From positions 1 to 7,133 of the forward strand of contig SLIO01000314.1 in assembly GCA_007135635.1 (NCBI GenBank): a stretch of DNA of 7,133 nt, read 5' to 3'. Below are positions 1 to 6,766 of this stretch, one piece after another. Within the stretch, counting starts at the first letter, position 1. Every line of letters begins with the position of its first letter. The notes under the pieces were generated by a model, which saw only the letters and a list, made by a program, of their open reading frames with translations, was not told where the DNA came from and did no database searches. This DNA comes from Methylomicrobium sp. GTDB taxonomy: Bacteria > Pseudomonadota > Gammaproteobacteria > Methylococcales > Methylomonadaceae. Both the position numbers and the translations under genes were made by a program.

Positions 1-89
1 AAGTTTTTTTTCTATTTTTTTCACCTATCTCACCAAGGATTTCTTCTCGCGGGAGCCGTTAAGACCTCTTCTGGCCGGATCACAATCCA
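1..89. other. Non-coding tail downstream of the 5-oxoprolinase gene
   Basis: This stretch lies after the TGA stop of the 5-oxoprolinase gene. I see no convincing coding region, no long inverted repeat and no hairpin followed by Ts in the direction of transcription, so the end of the operon is not visible here. On the plus strand, positions 4-21 are very T-rich. That could be the end of a terminator for a plus-strand gene lying to the left, but no stem is visible inside the window to support it. Confidence 0.4.
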
Positions 90-3000
90 TCAAACCGCTT
101 TACTGCCAAAACCTCCGCCGCCGGGCGTTTCGATTTGCAGCACGTCTCCGATTTTCATTTCGACTTCGGCGCAACCGGCTAATAATTCAATACCGCCGTC
201 GGCTCGTAATACGGTATTGTTACCAGTAGCGCCGGGCTCGCCGCCATGTAATCCGAACGGGGTGTGTTTGCGGTGGCTTGACAGAATGTTAACGCTCATC
301 GGTTCGAGAAACTTGATCCGGCGCACGACCCCATCGCCGCCATTGAACAGACCCTTGCCGCCGCTGCCTTGACGTATCGAAAATGCTTCGAGCAAGACCG
401 GAAAACGCCATTCCAGCACTTCCGGGTCGGTGATGCGCGAGTTAGTCATGTGCGTATGTACCGCGCTGCATCCGTCAAAACCGTTACCGGCGCCGGCGCC
501 GCCGCAAATCGTTTCGTAATATTGATAGCGTTGATTACCGAAAGTCAGATTGTTCATCGTGCCTTGCGATCCGGCCAGTACGCCCAATGCACCGTATAAG
601 GCATCGACGATGAATTGTGAGGTCTCGACATTGCCGGCAACGACCGCAGCCGGATGCTTGGGATTGAGCATCGAACCTTCCGGTATGACGATATCGAGCG
701 GCTTTAAACAACCGGCATTGAGCGGAATATCGTCTTGCACCAAGGTTCTGAAGACATACAATACCGCTGCCTTGCAGACCGCCGACGGCGCATTGAAATT
801 ACCGGCTTGTTGCAAAGAGGTGCCGCTGAAATCGATGCTCGCACGGCACCGACGTCGATCGACACTGACTTGCACGGCGATTTCGGCACCGTCGTCGAGC
901 GCATAACGAAATTGTCCATCCGGCAGATTGGCCAAAATCCTGCGCACCGATGCCTCGGCATTGTCCTGCACGAAGCGCATGTAGGCTTGCACAACCGCCA
1001 ATGAATAATGCTCGATCATTTTATGCAGTTCTTGAGCGCCTTTTTCATTCGCGGCGATCTGAGCCTGAAAATCGGCGATATTCTGCTCGGGATTACGTGT
1101 AGGATAGTTGCCCGAAAGCAGCCAACTCTTCACAGCATCCTCTTTAAAACTGCCTTGTTCGACGATTTTGATACCCGAAGTCAACACGCCCTCTTCTTCG
1201 ATCGAACGGCTGTGCGATGGCATCGAGCCCGGTGTGATGCCGCCGATATCGGCATGGTGACCCCGCGATGCGGTAAAAAACAGCAAGCGGCCCCGATCGA
1301 AAACCGGCGTGAGGATCGTGATGTCGGGTAGATGCGTGCCGCCGCGATAAGGCGAATTGACCAGAAAAACATCGCCGGGCACCATAGTGAAATCGCGGTT
1401 TTGCAGCAAACATTTAACGGTCTCGCCCATCGAACCCAGATGCACCGGAATATGCGGCGCGTTTGCAATCAATTCGCCTTGCGCATCGAACAGCGCGCAC
1501 GAAAAATCGAGCCGCTCCTTGATATTGACCGAGTGCGCGGTGTTTTGCAGGACAAAGCCCATCTGCTCGGCGATCGATATGAACAATTTATTAAAAATTT
1601 CCAGCATGACTGGATCGGGCGACGCTCCGGTTGGCAATGCGATGCATTCACCACTCTGCTGCCGTGACAGTATCAGGTTTTGACCCTGCTCGACCGACGC
1701 CTGCCAACCCGGATCGATCACGAGGGTCGAGGTCGGCTCGATGATAATGGCCGGCCCGTCGATTATCCGGCCCCGGCTTAATTGTTCGCGCCGATACACG
1801 GGCGTTTGCCAATGCTTCCCTCGAAAAAAAACAGCTTCGGTTGTTAGCGGCTCCCTGTCTTGTCGGTCATTTTCCGCATTGAGCATCCATGCGCCCTGCC
1901 CGCTGACTCCAATCACTTCAACGGCCAGCGATTCGATGATGAGCGGCTTATTGCCGTATATAAATCCGAACTGCCTACGGTATTGCCGTTCAAAATCGTC
2001 CAGCATGATTGACTGTTCGGCAAACTCGACGGCCAACGCGGTATCGGTACCTTGGTAGCGTAAAAACAGGCGGCAAACCGCTTTGATACTAGACTCGGCA
2101 ACGCCTTGCGCGGCAATCTCGGCATGCCCTTCGCGTGCCAGCGCGTCGAATTCACGCTGTAAATCGTCTAGGAAAACCTGATTCCAATGCCGTTCCAAGG
2201 CTTTTTGCCGGACCGTACGCAAGTCGGCCAAGCCCATGCCGTAAGCAGATAATACGCCGGCGAACGGGTGCAGAATGATGCGCCGCATGCCCAAACGATC
2301 AGCGACCGCACAGGCATGCTGTCCCGCAGCAGCGCCATAACAGCACAAGGCATACTCGGAAACGTCGTAACCTTTTTGCACTGAAATGGTCTTGATAGCC
2401 GCCGCCATGTTTTCGACCGCGATATCGAGAAACCCTTCGGCGACTTGTTTGGGACTTCGGGTATCGCCGGTCTGCGCATGGATGCGCTCCGCCAATTCGG
2501 TGAATAATGCGTCAACCCGCTCCCGATCGAGTGGCAGATCGCCTTCCGTACCGAAAACAGCAGGAAACAGCGGCAATTTACCGAGCATGAGGTTCGCATC
2601 GGTCACAGTCAAAGGCCCGCCTCGCCGGTAGCTGGCCGGCCCCGGATTCGCGCCGGCCGAATCGGGACCGACCCGGTAGCGCATGCCGTCGAAATGCAAA
2701 ATCGAGCCGCCGCCCGCTGCAACAGTCTGTATCGCCATCATCGGCACGCGCATTCGAACGCCTGCGACTTCGGTTTCGAAGCGGCGTTCGAAAACGCCCG
2801 CGAAATGTGCGACATCGGTCGAGGTGCCGCCCATATCGAACGCGATGATTTTGTCGAAACCGGCCTGTTGCGAAACGCGGGCCGCACCGACGATACCGCC
2901 GGCCGGGCCCGACAAAATACAGTCGCGACCTCTGAATCGCTTGGCATCGGTCAAGCCGCCGTTTGATTGCATGAACATCAAGCGGACTTCATCCGAACGC

Positions 3001-3701
3001 TTGCCGTTGATACCCGAGGCAACCTGATCGACATAGCGCTGCAGCATCGGCGATAAATAGGCATCGACGACGGTCGTATCGCCGCGCCCAACGATCTTCA
3101 TTAAAGGGCTGACTTGATGCGAAATGGAGATTTGCGTAAAACCGATCCGTTCGGCAAGTTCCCTTAAGCGGATTTCATGCGCCGGATAGCGCCAGGCATG
3201 CAGCAACACCACCGCGATCGCGCGTAGGCCTTGATCGTAAAGCGCTTGCAATTGATGTTCGGCGAGTCGGTCGTCCAGGGCTTTCAGCACGTTGCCTTGC
3301 GCATCGATACGCTCGTCGATTTCGACGACGGTTCGATAAAGCTGCTCGGGTAGACGAATATTTAATGCGAAGATATCGGGCCGGTTCTGGTAACCGATAC
3401 GCAGGCAATCTTTGAAGCCTCGAGTGATCATCAATGCGACCGGCTCGCCTTTGCGTTCGAGCAGGGCATTGGTGCCGACCGTCGTACCGATTTTAACAAC
3501 CTCGACGGCATTCGCCAGCGGCTCCGTTGGGCCGAGTTTCAGAATATCGCGCATGCCTTGCATCGCGGCGTCCCGGTAGTGCTCCGGATTATCGGATAGT
3601 AATTTATGCGATAGAAGCCGTCCTTCCGGACTTTTCGCGACAATATCGGTAAACGTGCCGCCCCGGTCTATCCAGAATTGCCAGCGATTCGATTCATTCA
3701 T
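90..3701 (-). CDS. oplAH: 5-oxoprolinase (ATP-hydrolysing), fused HyuA-HyuB type
   Basis: This 1203-residue protein should hydrolyse 5-oxo-L-proline (pyroglutamate) to L-glutamate using ATP, in the cytoplasm. The N-terminal half is a hydantoinase A-type ATPase: [10 protein letters not shown] at residues 11-20, SNGGL at 246-250, LSGPAGG at 263-269, [10 protein letters not shown] at 288-297 and [13 protein letters not shown] at 344-356. The HyuB half begins near residue 693 and shows [19 protein letters not shown] at 775-793, RGHHADIGG at 813-821 and a C-terminal PGGGGFG at about 1193-1199. Both halves are intact in one frame, as in eukaryotic and many bacterial 5-oxoprolinases. Hydantoinases and acetone carboxylases usually have split subunits, which favours oxoprolinase, although substrate specificity cannot be proven from sequence. 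The ATG start at 3701 has a GAAGG ribosome site. It lies inside the end of the upstream SAM-cleaving gene, giving an 8-nt overlap (ATGAATGA). Confidence 0.9.
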   Translation of the reverse strand: MNESNRWQFWIDRGGTFTDIVAKSPEGRLLSHKLLSDNPEHYRDAAMQGMRDILKLGPTEPLANAVEVVKIGTTVGTNALLERKGEPVALMITRGFKDCLRIGYQNRPDIFALNIRLPEQLYRTVVEIDERIDAQGNVLKALDDRLAEHQLQALYDQGLRAIAVVLLHAWRYPAHEIRLRELAERIGFTQISISHQVSPLMKIVGRGDTTVVDAYLSPMLQRYVDQVASGINGKRSDEVRLMFMQSNGGLTDAKRFRGRDCILSGPAGGIVGAARVSQQAGFDKIIAFDMGGTSTDVAHFAGVFERRFETEVAGVRMRVPMMAIQTVAAGGGSILHFDGMRYRVGPDSAGANPGPASYRRGGPLTVTDANLMLGKLPLFPAVFGTEGDLPLDRERVDALFTELAERIHAQTGDTRSPKQVAEGFLDIAVENMAAAIKTISVQKGYDVSEYALCCYGAAAGQHACAVADRLGMRRIILHPFAGVLSAYGMGLADLRTVRQKALERHWNQVFLDDLQREFDALAREGHAEIAAQGVAESSIKAVCRLFLRYQGTDTALAVEFAEQSIMLDDFERQYRRQFGFIYGNKPLIIESLAVEVIGVSGQGAWMLNAENDRQDREPLTTEAVFFRGKHWQTPVYRREQLSRGRIIDGPAIIIEPTSTLVIDPGWQASVEQGQNLILSRQQSGECIALPTGASPDPVMLEIFNKLFISIAEQMGFVLQNTAHSVNIKERLDFSCALFDAQGELIANAPHIPVHLGSMGETVKCLLQNRDFTMVPGDVFLVNSPYRGGTHLPDITILTPVFDRGRLLFFTASRGHHADIGGITPGSMPSHSRSIEEEGVLTSGIKIVEQGSFKEDAVKSWLLSGNYPTRNPEQNIADFQAQIAANEKGAQELHKMIEHYSLAVVQAYMRFVQDNAEASVRRILANLPDGQFRYALDDGAEIAVQVSVDRRRCRASIDFSGTSLQQAGNFNAPSAVCKAAVLYVFRTLVQDDIPLNAGCLKPLDIVIPEGSMLNPKHPAAVVAGNVETSQFIVDALYGALGVLAGSQGTMNNLTFGNQRYQYYETICGGAGAGNGFDGCSAVHTHMTNSRITDPEVLEWRFPVLLEAFSIRQGSGGKGLFNGGDGVVRRIKFLEPMSVNILSSHRKHTPFGLHGGEPGATGNNTVLRADGGIELLAGCAEVEMKIGDVLQIETPGGGGFGSKAV

Positions 3702-4425
3702 AAGCGACCTTCATGCCGATTCGTAGATCCAACTGCCGTTCGGCATGACCTTGATTGACGGCAATTTCGACCAAGCCGCACGAATTGCAGTACCAAAACG
3801 GCTCACCCACTTTAGCTTCGCTAAAGGTCCCGGCCTGTTCGAGTCTTCGACCATTGATCGTTAAGATTTTTCCGTCTATTTCACTCCCGTAACGCAGTCC
3901 GGTAAAGGCATTTCCATAGTCATCGAAGTAAACGATTTCGGCTAGATCCGCCGACCAATCGTTAATGGCAACGACGTAGGGTTTTAGATCATCTACCGCT
4001 TCGCCGATCGCTAGCTTTGCCGCCACCGGCGCGAACAAGTCGCGTCCGTGAAAGCTCATCGAACACTTTTCAGGACGCCAGATTATTTCGAACCAGTTAC
4101 TGAATTCGGTTTGCACTGCGACGGTATTCAACAAGCCGTTATCGGGACCGACAAAGGTTTGTCCGCCTGCCCGCAATACCACGGGTTTGCGCGAGCCGCC
4201 GACACCGGGATCGACGACGCAAAGAAATATCGAGTCTTTCGGAAACTGTTGACGCAATGCGGCCAATAGATAGGCGGCCGCTCGAGGATTACCGCACGGC
4301 GCGTTACTGAGCAAGTGTATGACGGGATTGGACGGCGCAATCTGCCGAAGCACGATTTCGACCTGCCCAAGATAAGGGCCGGCCGGCCCGAAATCTGTCA
4401 ACAGTACGATGGGTGCGCCGGTCAT
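3694..4425 (-). CDS. SAM hydroxide adenosyltransferase family protein (DUF62)
   Basis: This 243-residue protein belongs to the fluorinase/chlorinase-like family (SAM_adeno_trans, COG1912). Characterised DUF62 members use water or hydroxide to split S-adenosylmethionine into adenosine and methionine. The Asp-Arg-His set associated with hydroxide activation is present: D72 in VVDPGVGGSR, R79 seven residues later, and H126 in SFHGRDLFAP. Other family signatures are TDFG at 10-13, GPDNGLL at 93-99 and FDDYGN at 167-172. There is no signal peptide or membrane segment, so it should be cytoplasmic. Many members have an Asp three residues after TDFG, while this protein has Gly at 16. I recall this as a proteobacterial subfamily trait, so exact activity is uncertain. 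Halogenation is unlikely given the hydroxide-type triad. The ATG directly follows the ttcA TAA stop with no clear Shine-Dalgarno site, which suggests translation coupled to ttcA. Its own TGA overlaps the next gene's start. Confidence 0.85.
   Translation of the reverse strand: MTGAPIVLLTDFGPAGPYLGQVEIVLRQIAPSNPVIHLLSNAPCGNPRAAAYLLAALRQQFPKDSIFLCVVDPGVGGSRKPVVLRAGGQTFVGPDNGLLNTVAVQTEFSNWFEIIWRPEKCSMSFHGRDLFAPVAAKLAIGEAVDDLKPYVVAINDWSADLAEIVYFDDYGNAFTGLRYGSEIDGKILTINGRRLEQAGTFSEAKVGEPFWYCNSCGLVEIAVNQGHAERQLDLRIGMKVAYE
3708..3712 (-). promoter_or_regulatory. Ribosome binding site of the 5-oxoprolinase gene
   Basis: The minus strand reads GAAGG here, six nucleotides before the ATG at 3701. The site lies inside the final codons of the preceding gene. 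It supports the chosen start and coupled translation across the overlap. Confidence 0.6.
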
Positions 4426-5286
4426 TTACATTGCCAAAACGGATAACCCTGCGTCAAAATCGATCGTTTCGCATCCATTTAGCGGGCTCGGGTTGGCTTT
4501 GAGTCCGGCGAAATCGAACAGTTTTGTGTCGGCCAATTGCGACGGTGCGACGTTTTGCAGACTTGTGAAGATTGTCTCCAAACGGCCGGGAAATTGTTTG
4601 TCCCAAGTTTTCAACATCACTTTCATCGCTTGCCGTTGCAGGTTTTCCTGCGAGCCGCAAAGGTTGCACGGAATGATCGGATAATCACGGAATGCGGCGA
4701 AGCGTTGTATTTCTTTTTCGCGGCAATAGGCGAGCGGCCGGATTACGATGTTTTTTTTGTCGTCGCTCAGTAACTTGGGCGGCATCGCCTTTAGTTTACC
4801 GCCGTAAAAAATATTCAGGAAAAAAGTTTCCAAAATATCGTCGCGGTGATGGCCCAAGGCGATTTTGGTAATGCCGTTTGCTTCGGCATAACCGTACAGG
4901 GTACCGCGCCGCAATCTCGAACACAGGCCGCAGGTCGTTTGACCTTCAGGAATCACACGCTTGACCACGCTGTAGGTATCTTTCTCGATGATGTGATAAG
5001 GAACGCCGATCGACTCGAGATATTCGGGCAAAACATGCTCGGGAAAACCCGGTTGCTTCTGGTCCAAATTGACCGCCAGCAATTCGAACTTGACCGGCGC
5101 GGTTTTTTGCAGATTCATCAAGATATCGAGCATCGTGAACGAATCCTTGCCGCCGGACAAGCAAACCATGATTTTATCGCCGTCTTCGATCATGTTGTAA
5201 TTGGCGATCGCATCGCCGACCGCATGGCGCAGACGCTTTTGCAGTTTATTGAATTGAGTCCGGGATTTTTGAGTGGAATGAGTCAT
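4426..5286 (-). CDS. ttcA: tRNA 2-thiocytidine(32) synthetase TtcA
   Basis: TtcA converts cytidine 32 of certain tRNAs to 2-thiocytidine, using ATP to activate the base and an iron-sulfur cluster in sulfur transfer. The 286-residue protein closely follows E. coli TtcA (311 aa). It has [15 protein letters not shown] at 13-27, the PP-loop SGGKDS at 44-49, the motif C119-GL-C122 and a second pair C207-NL-C210. In E. coli the cluster uses the matching CxxC plus one later cysteine. GHHRDDI (145-151) and MPPKLLSDD (168-176) are also typical. The C-terminal tail is shorter than in E. coli. I chose the ATG at 5286 because homology starts a few residues later. The frame stays open for 59 more codons to a GTG at 5463, but those residues are translated repeat sequence unlike TtcA. 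There is no clear Shine-Dalgarno site: the leader just before the ATG is seven Ts plus CGT. The TAA stop abuts the next gene's ATG. Confidence 0.95.
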   Translation of the reverse strand: MTHSTQKSRTQFNKLQKRLRHAVGDAIANYNMIEDGDKIMVCLSGGKDSFTMLDILMNLQKTAPVKFELLAVNLDQKQPGFPEHVLPEYLESIGVPYHIIEKDTYSVVKRVIPEGQTTCGLCSRLRRGTLYGYAEANGITKIALGHHRDDILETFFLNIFYGGKLKAMPPKLLSDDKKNIVIRPLAYCREKEIQRFAAFRDYPIIPCNLCGSQENLQRQAMKVMLKTWDKQFPGRLETIFTSLQNVAPSQLADTKLFDFAGLKANPSPLNGCETIDFDAGLSVLAM

Positions 5287-5289
5287 ACG

Positions 5290-5318
5290 AAAAAAAGTAG
5301 GGTACGCATTGCGTACTA
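5290..5318 (-). terminator. Terminator- or attenuator-like hairpin abutting the ttcA start
   Basis: On the transcribed strand, a stem GTACGC/GCGTAC with loop AAT (5316 to 5302) is followed by CCTAC and then seven Ts (5296-5290), ending three nucleotides before the ttcA ATG. The stem may extend by two TA pairs if CC is bulged out. Shape and polarity resemble an intrinsic terminator, but the stem is short and its distance to the T run is longer than ideal. If active, it would limit read-through from upstream into ttcA. It may simply be a repeat copy next to a T run. Confidence 0.35.
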
Positions 5319-5324
5319 TTTTCG

Positions 5325-5352
5325 GAGAGCAGAAAAATGATTTCTGGTTCTC
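5325..5352. repeat. Imperfect inverted repeat inside the ttcA-fabB spacer
   Basis: GAGAGCAGAAA (5325-5335) faces TTTCTGGTTCTC (5341-5352) across a 5-nt loop. Nine positions pair (GAGA with TCTC, AGAAA with TTTCT) around a small internal mismatch. It is AT-rich and weaker than the neighbouring palindromes, so it could be incidental. Confidence 0.3.
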
Positions 5353-5364
5353 AAGGTCTTTAGA

Positions 5365-5410
5365 GGGAATCCATACCTTGGCTGCCGAAGCAAGATCGGT
5401 ATGCATTCCC
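5365..5410. repeat. 13-bp inverted repeat, one mismatch
   Basis: GGGAATCCATACC (5365-5377) is the reverse complement of GGTATGCATTCCC (5398-5410) with a single mismatch. The 20-nt loop can pair further inside: CTTGGCT (5377-5383) with AGCAAG (5389-5394), leaving a bulged G. The right arm shares 5406-5410 with the left arm of the next palindrome, so the two hairpins exclude one another. Confidence 0.55.
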
Positions 5411-5428
5411 ACGCTGGAGCGGTGGGAA
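5406..5428. repeat. REP-type palindrome (TTCCCACGCT...AGCGGTGGGAA)
   Basis: TTCCCAC-GCT (5406-5415) pairs with AGC-GTGGGAA (5418-5428) with a bulged G at 5421. From memory, palindromes of the form TTCCCACGCT-nn-AGCGTGGGAA recur many times in a range of gammaproteobacterial genomes. This copy appears slightly decayed because of the extra G. A genome-wide count would be needed to confirm its family. Confidence 0.5.
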
Positions 5429-5443
5429 CAAGGAATCGTATAC

Positions 5444-5464
5444 AAAAGGTGCGCGATGCGCACC
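5444..5464 (-). terminator. Probable intrinsic terminator of fabAB (REP-derived)
   Basis: On the transcribed strand a perfect 7-bp GC-rich stem, GGTGCGC/GCGCACC with loop ATC (5464 to 5448), is followed directly by TTTTG (5447-5443). It lies about 50 nt after the fabB stop and is the only stem in the spacer followed at once by Ts in this direction. The T run is short, so termination may be partial. The same stem is the right-hand end of the inverted repeat pair at 5297-5467. Confidence 0.45.
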
Positions 5465-5478
5465 CTATGGAAAGAGGG

Positions 5479-5501
5479 TTCCTACGGAGAGCCCGTGGGA
5501 A
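5479..5501. repeat. REP-type palindrome just after fabB
   Basis: TTCCTACGG (5479-5487) faces CCGTGGGAA (5493-5501) across the loop AGAGC, giving a 9-bp stem with one mismatch. It begins 13 nt after the fabB stop. The TTCCCACG core matches the palindrome at 5406-5428, suggesting the same repeat family. No T run follows it in the fabB direction, so a role in 3'-end protection is more plausible than termination. Confidence 0.45.
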
Positions 5502-5514
5502 TCTGACTGATATA

Positions 5515-6735
5515 TTAGCCGTTATAACGCTGGAATATCAATGTTGCATTGGTGCCGCCGAAGCCGAAACTGTTCGACATGATCGTATTTAAGGTCACAT
5601 TGTCCTTGAATTCACGAACGATAGGAATATCGGTTGCATCGGAGTCCAGTTCGGTAATATTGGCCGAGGCGCTCAAAAAACCCTCTTCCATCATCAACAA
5701 TGAATAAATCGCCTCATTAACACCGGCCGCGCCGAGTGCATGGCCGGTCAGCGACTTGGTAGAACTGACCTGCGGCACATTACCTTGCCCGAACACGGCT
5801 CGCAACGCTTCGAGTTCTTTGGTATCGCCGACCGGCGTACTGGTACCGTGCGCATTGATATAATCGATCCCAGCATCGACGGTGGCCATAGCCTGCTGCA
5901 TGCAGCGGACCGCACCTTCGCCGGAAGGCTGAACCATATCGTAGCCGTCCGAGGTAGCGCCGTAACCGGTTAATTCGGCATAGATTTTAGCGCCGCGCGC
6001 CTTGGCATGCTCGAGCTCTTCGATGACCAAGACTCCACCGCCGCCAGATATCACAAAGCCGTCGCGAGTTGCATCATAAGGGCGCGACGCGGTTTCGGGA
6101 GCGTCGTTGTATTTCGACGACAACGCGCCCATCGCATCGAATAATAGCGACATTGTCCAATGGACTTCCTCGCCACCGCCGGCGAATACGACATCTTGTT
6201 TGCCCATTTGAATCAACTCCATCGCATGACCTATGCAATGCGCGCTAGTCGCACAAGCAGAACTGATTGAATAATTGACGCCCTTGATCTTGAACGGCGT
6301 GGCAAGACAAGCGGTATTCGTGCTCGACATCGTTCGAGGCACCATATAAGGACCAACTTTTTTGATACCTTTTTCACGCAGAATATCGGCAGCATCGACC
6401 AGATTCGATGTCGATGGCCCACCGGACCCCATCACTAAACCGGTTCTAAAATTCGATATCTCCGAATCCTCAAGTCCGGAATCGTCGATTGCTTGCTGCA
6501 TCGCAACATAGTTGAACGCTGCACCATCACCCATGAAACGTTTAATTTTCCGATCGATGAATTCATTAAGATCAATATTAATTGCACCACGCACATGGCT
6601 TCTAAACCCAAGCCCCTGATAATCATCGGCAAACGAAATTCCAGAACGACCTTGTTTTAAGGAATCGACCACCTCTTTGCGATTATTTCCGATGCTGGAA
6701 ACAATACCTAAACCGGTTACTACGACTCTTTTCAT
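5515..6735 (-). CDS. fabB: 3-oxoacyl-[acyl-carrier-protein] synthase I, FabB
   Basis: FabB condenses malonyl-ACP with acyl-ACP in type II fatty acid synthesis and elongates the cis-3-decenoyl-ACP made by FabA, which is essential for unsaturated fatty acids. The 406-residue protein has the same length as E. coli FabB and follows it throughout: [18 protein letters not shown] at the start, the nucleophile C161 in [12 protein letters not shown]296 in [12 protein letters not shown]327 and H332 in [14 protein letters not shown], and the C-terminal [13 protein letters not shown] at 388-400. The C-H-H set with the nearby Lys makes an active KAS I enzyme. I chose the ATG at 6735 over a TTG one codon upstream because it matches the family start and has an AGGGGG site eight nucleotides before it. 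The gene lies 31 nt after fabA and should be co-transcribed with it. A six-codon ORF overlaps its start. Confidence 0.96.
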   Translation of the reverse strand: MKRVVVTGLGIVSSIGNNRKEVVDSLKQGRSGISFADDYQGLGFRSHVRGAINIDLNEFIDRKIKRFMGDGAAFNYVAMQQAIDDSGLEDSEISNFRTGLVMGSGGPSTSNLVDAADILREKGIKKVGPYMVPRTMSSTNTACLATPFKIKGVNYSISSACATSAHCIGHAMELIQMGKQDVVFAGGGEEVHWTMSLLFDAMGALSSKYNDAPETASRPYDATRDGFVISGGGGVLVIEELEHAKARGAKIYAELTGYGATSDGYDMVQPSGEGAVRCMQQAMATVDAGIDYINAHGTSTPVGDTKELEALRAVFGQGNVPQVSSTKSLTGHALGAAGVNEAIYSLLMMEEGFLSASANITELDSDATDIPIVREFKDNVTLNTIMSNSFGFGGTNATLIFQRYNG

Positions 6736-6755
6736 CAACTACGCCCCCTAACCAT
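6735..6755 (-). CDS. Possible six-codon leader ORF (MVRGRS) before fabB
   Basis: The ATG at 6755 belongs to the first copy of the duplicated initiation region and has its own AGGGG site eight nucleotides upstream. It reads M-V-R-G-R-S and stops at TGA (6737-6735), whose final A is the first base of the fabB ATG. Ribosomes starting here would end exactly on the fabB start, a layout that allows coupled re-initiation. It contains the AGG codon, which is rare in many gammaproteobacteria. It could be just a by-product of the duplication, and no conservation can be judged from one sequence. Confidence 0.3.
   Translation of the reverse strand: MVRGRS
6744..6749 (-). promoter_or_regulatory. Ribosome binding site of fabB
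   Basis: The minus strand reads AGGGGG, eight nucleotides before the ATG at 6735. It decides the fabB start in favour of that ATG over the neighbouring TTG at 6738. A near-identical site (AGGGG, 6768-6764) sits one repeat unit upstream and overlaps the fabA stop. Confidence 0.7.
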
Positions 6756-6766
6756 CAATTACGCCC

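Larger units (their letters stand above)
5297..5467. repeat. REPIN/MITE-like unit with inverted REP-type ends
   Basis: The two ends are diverged copies in opposite orientation. Positions 5297-5318, read on the minus strand, give TAGTACGCAATGCGTACC followed by CTAC. Positions 5446-5467 on the plus strand give AGGTGCGCGATGCGCACC followed by CTAT. Each end is itself a palindrome with a 3-nt loop, and the CCTA side faces outward in both. Two REP palindromes in inverted orientation around a short insert define a REPIN, the non-autonomous type of element mobilised by RAYT transposases (TnpA_REP). No transposase gene is in the window and I see no clear target-site duplication, so mobility is inferred from form only. 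Confidence 0.5.

Noticed and set aside
1..21. T-rich tract as a terminator of the 5-oxoprolinase operon
   Set aside because: The Ts are on the plus strand, which would be As in the operon transcript, and no stem precedes them in the operon direction.
550..1683. Several plus-strand open frames of 80-120 codons opposite the HyuB half
   Set aside because: They overlap each other and the conserved gene on the opposite strand, without recognisable domains or convincing ribosome sites.
2168..2599. 143-codon minus-strand open frame inside the 5-oxoprolinase gene
   Set aside because: The host frame carries continuous family motifs on both sides, so there is no frameshift and the alternate frame is a shadow. 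Its sequence is rich in Ser, Arg and Cys and resembles no family I know.
3208..3220. GCGATCGC octamer (also near 5204) as a HIP1-like repeat
   Set aside because: It occurs only a couple of times within coding sequence and is a natural result of Ala/Ile/Asp codons. There is no sign of the enrichment seen in cyanobacteria.
4846..5340. 164-codon plus-strand open frame opposite ttcA
   Set aside because: It lies almost wholly antisense to the well-conserved ttcA gene, has no recognisable domain, and ends in the repeat spacer. It is best explained as a shadow of ttcA codon use.
5287..5514. CRISPR array or small RNA gene in the ttcA-fabB spacer
   Set aside because: The repeats are inverted palindromes of differing sequence and spacing, not regular direct repeats with unique spacers. 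I found no promoter pair clear enough to claim a small RNA.
6736..6738. TTG start for fabB one codon upstream of the ATG
   Set aside because: The ATG at 6735 matches the FabB family start MKR and has better spacing to the AGGGGG site. The TTG is the tail of the repeated TTGATG motif.
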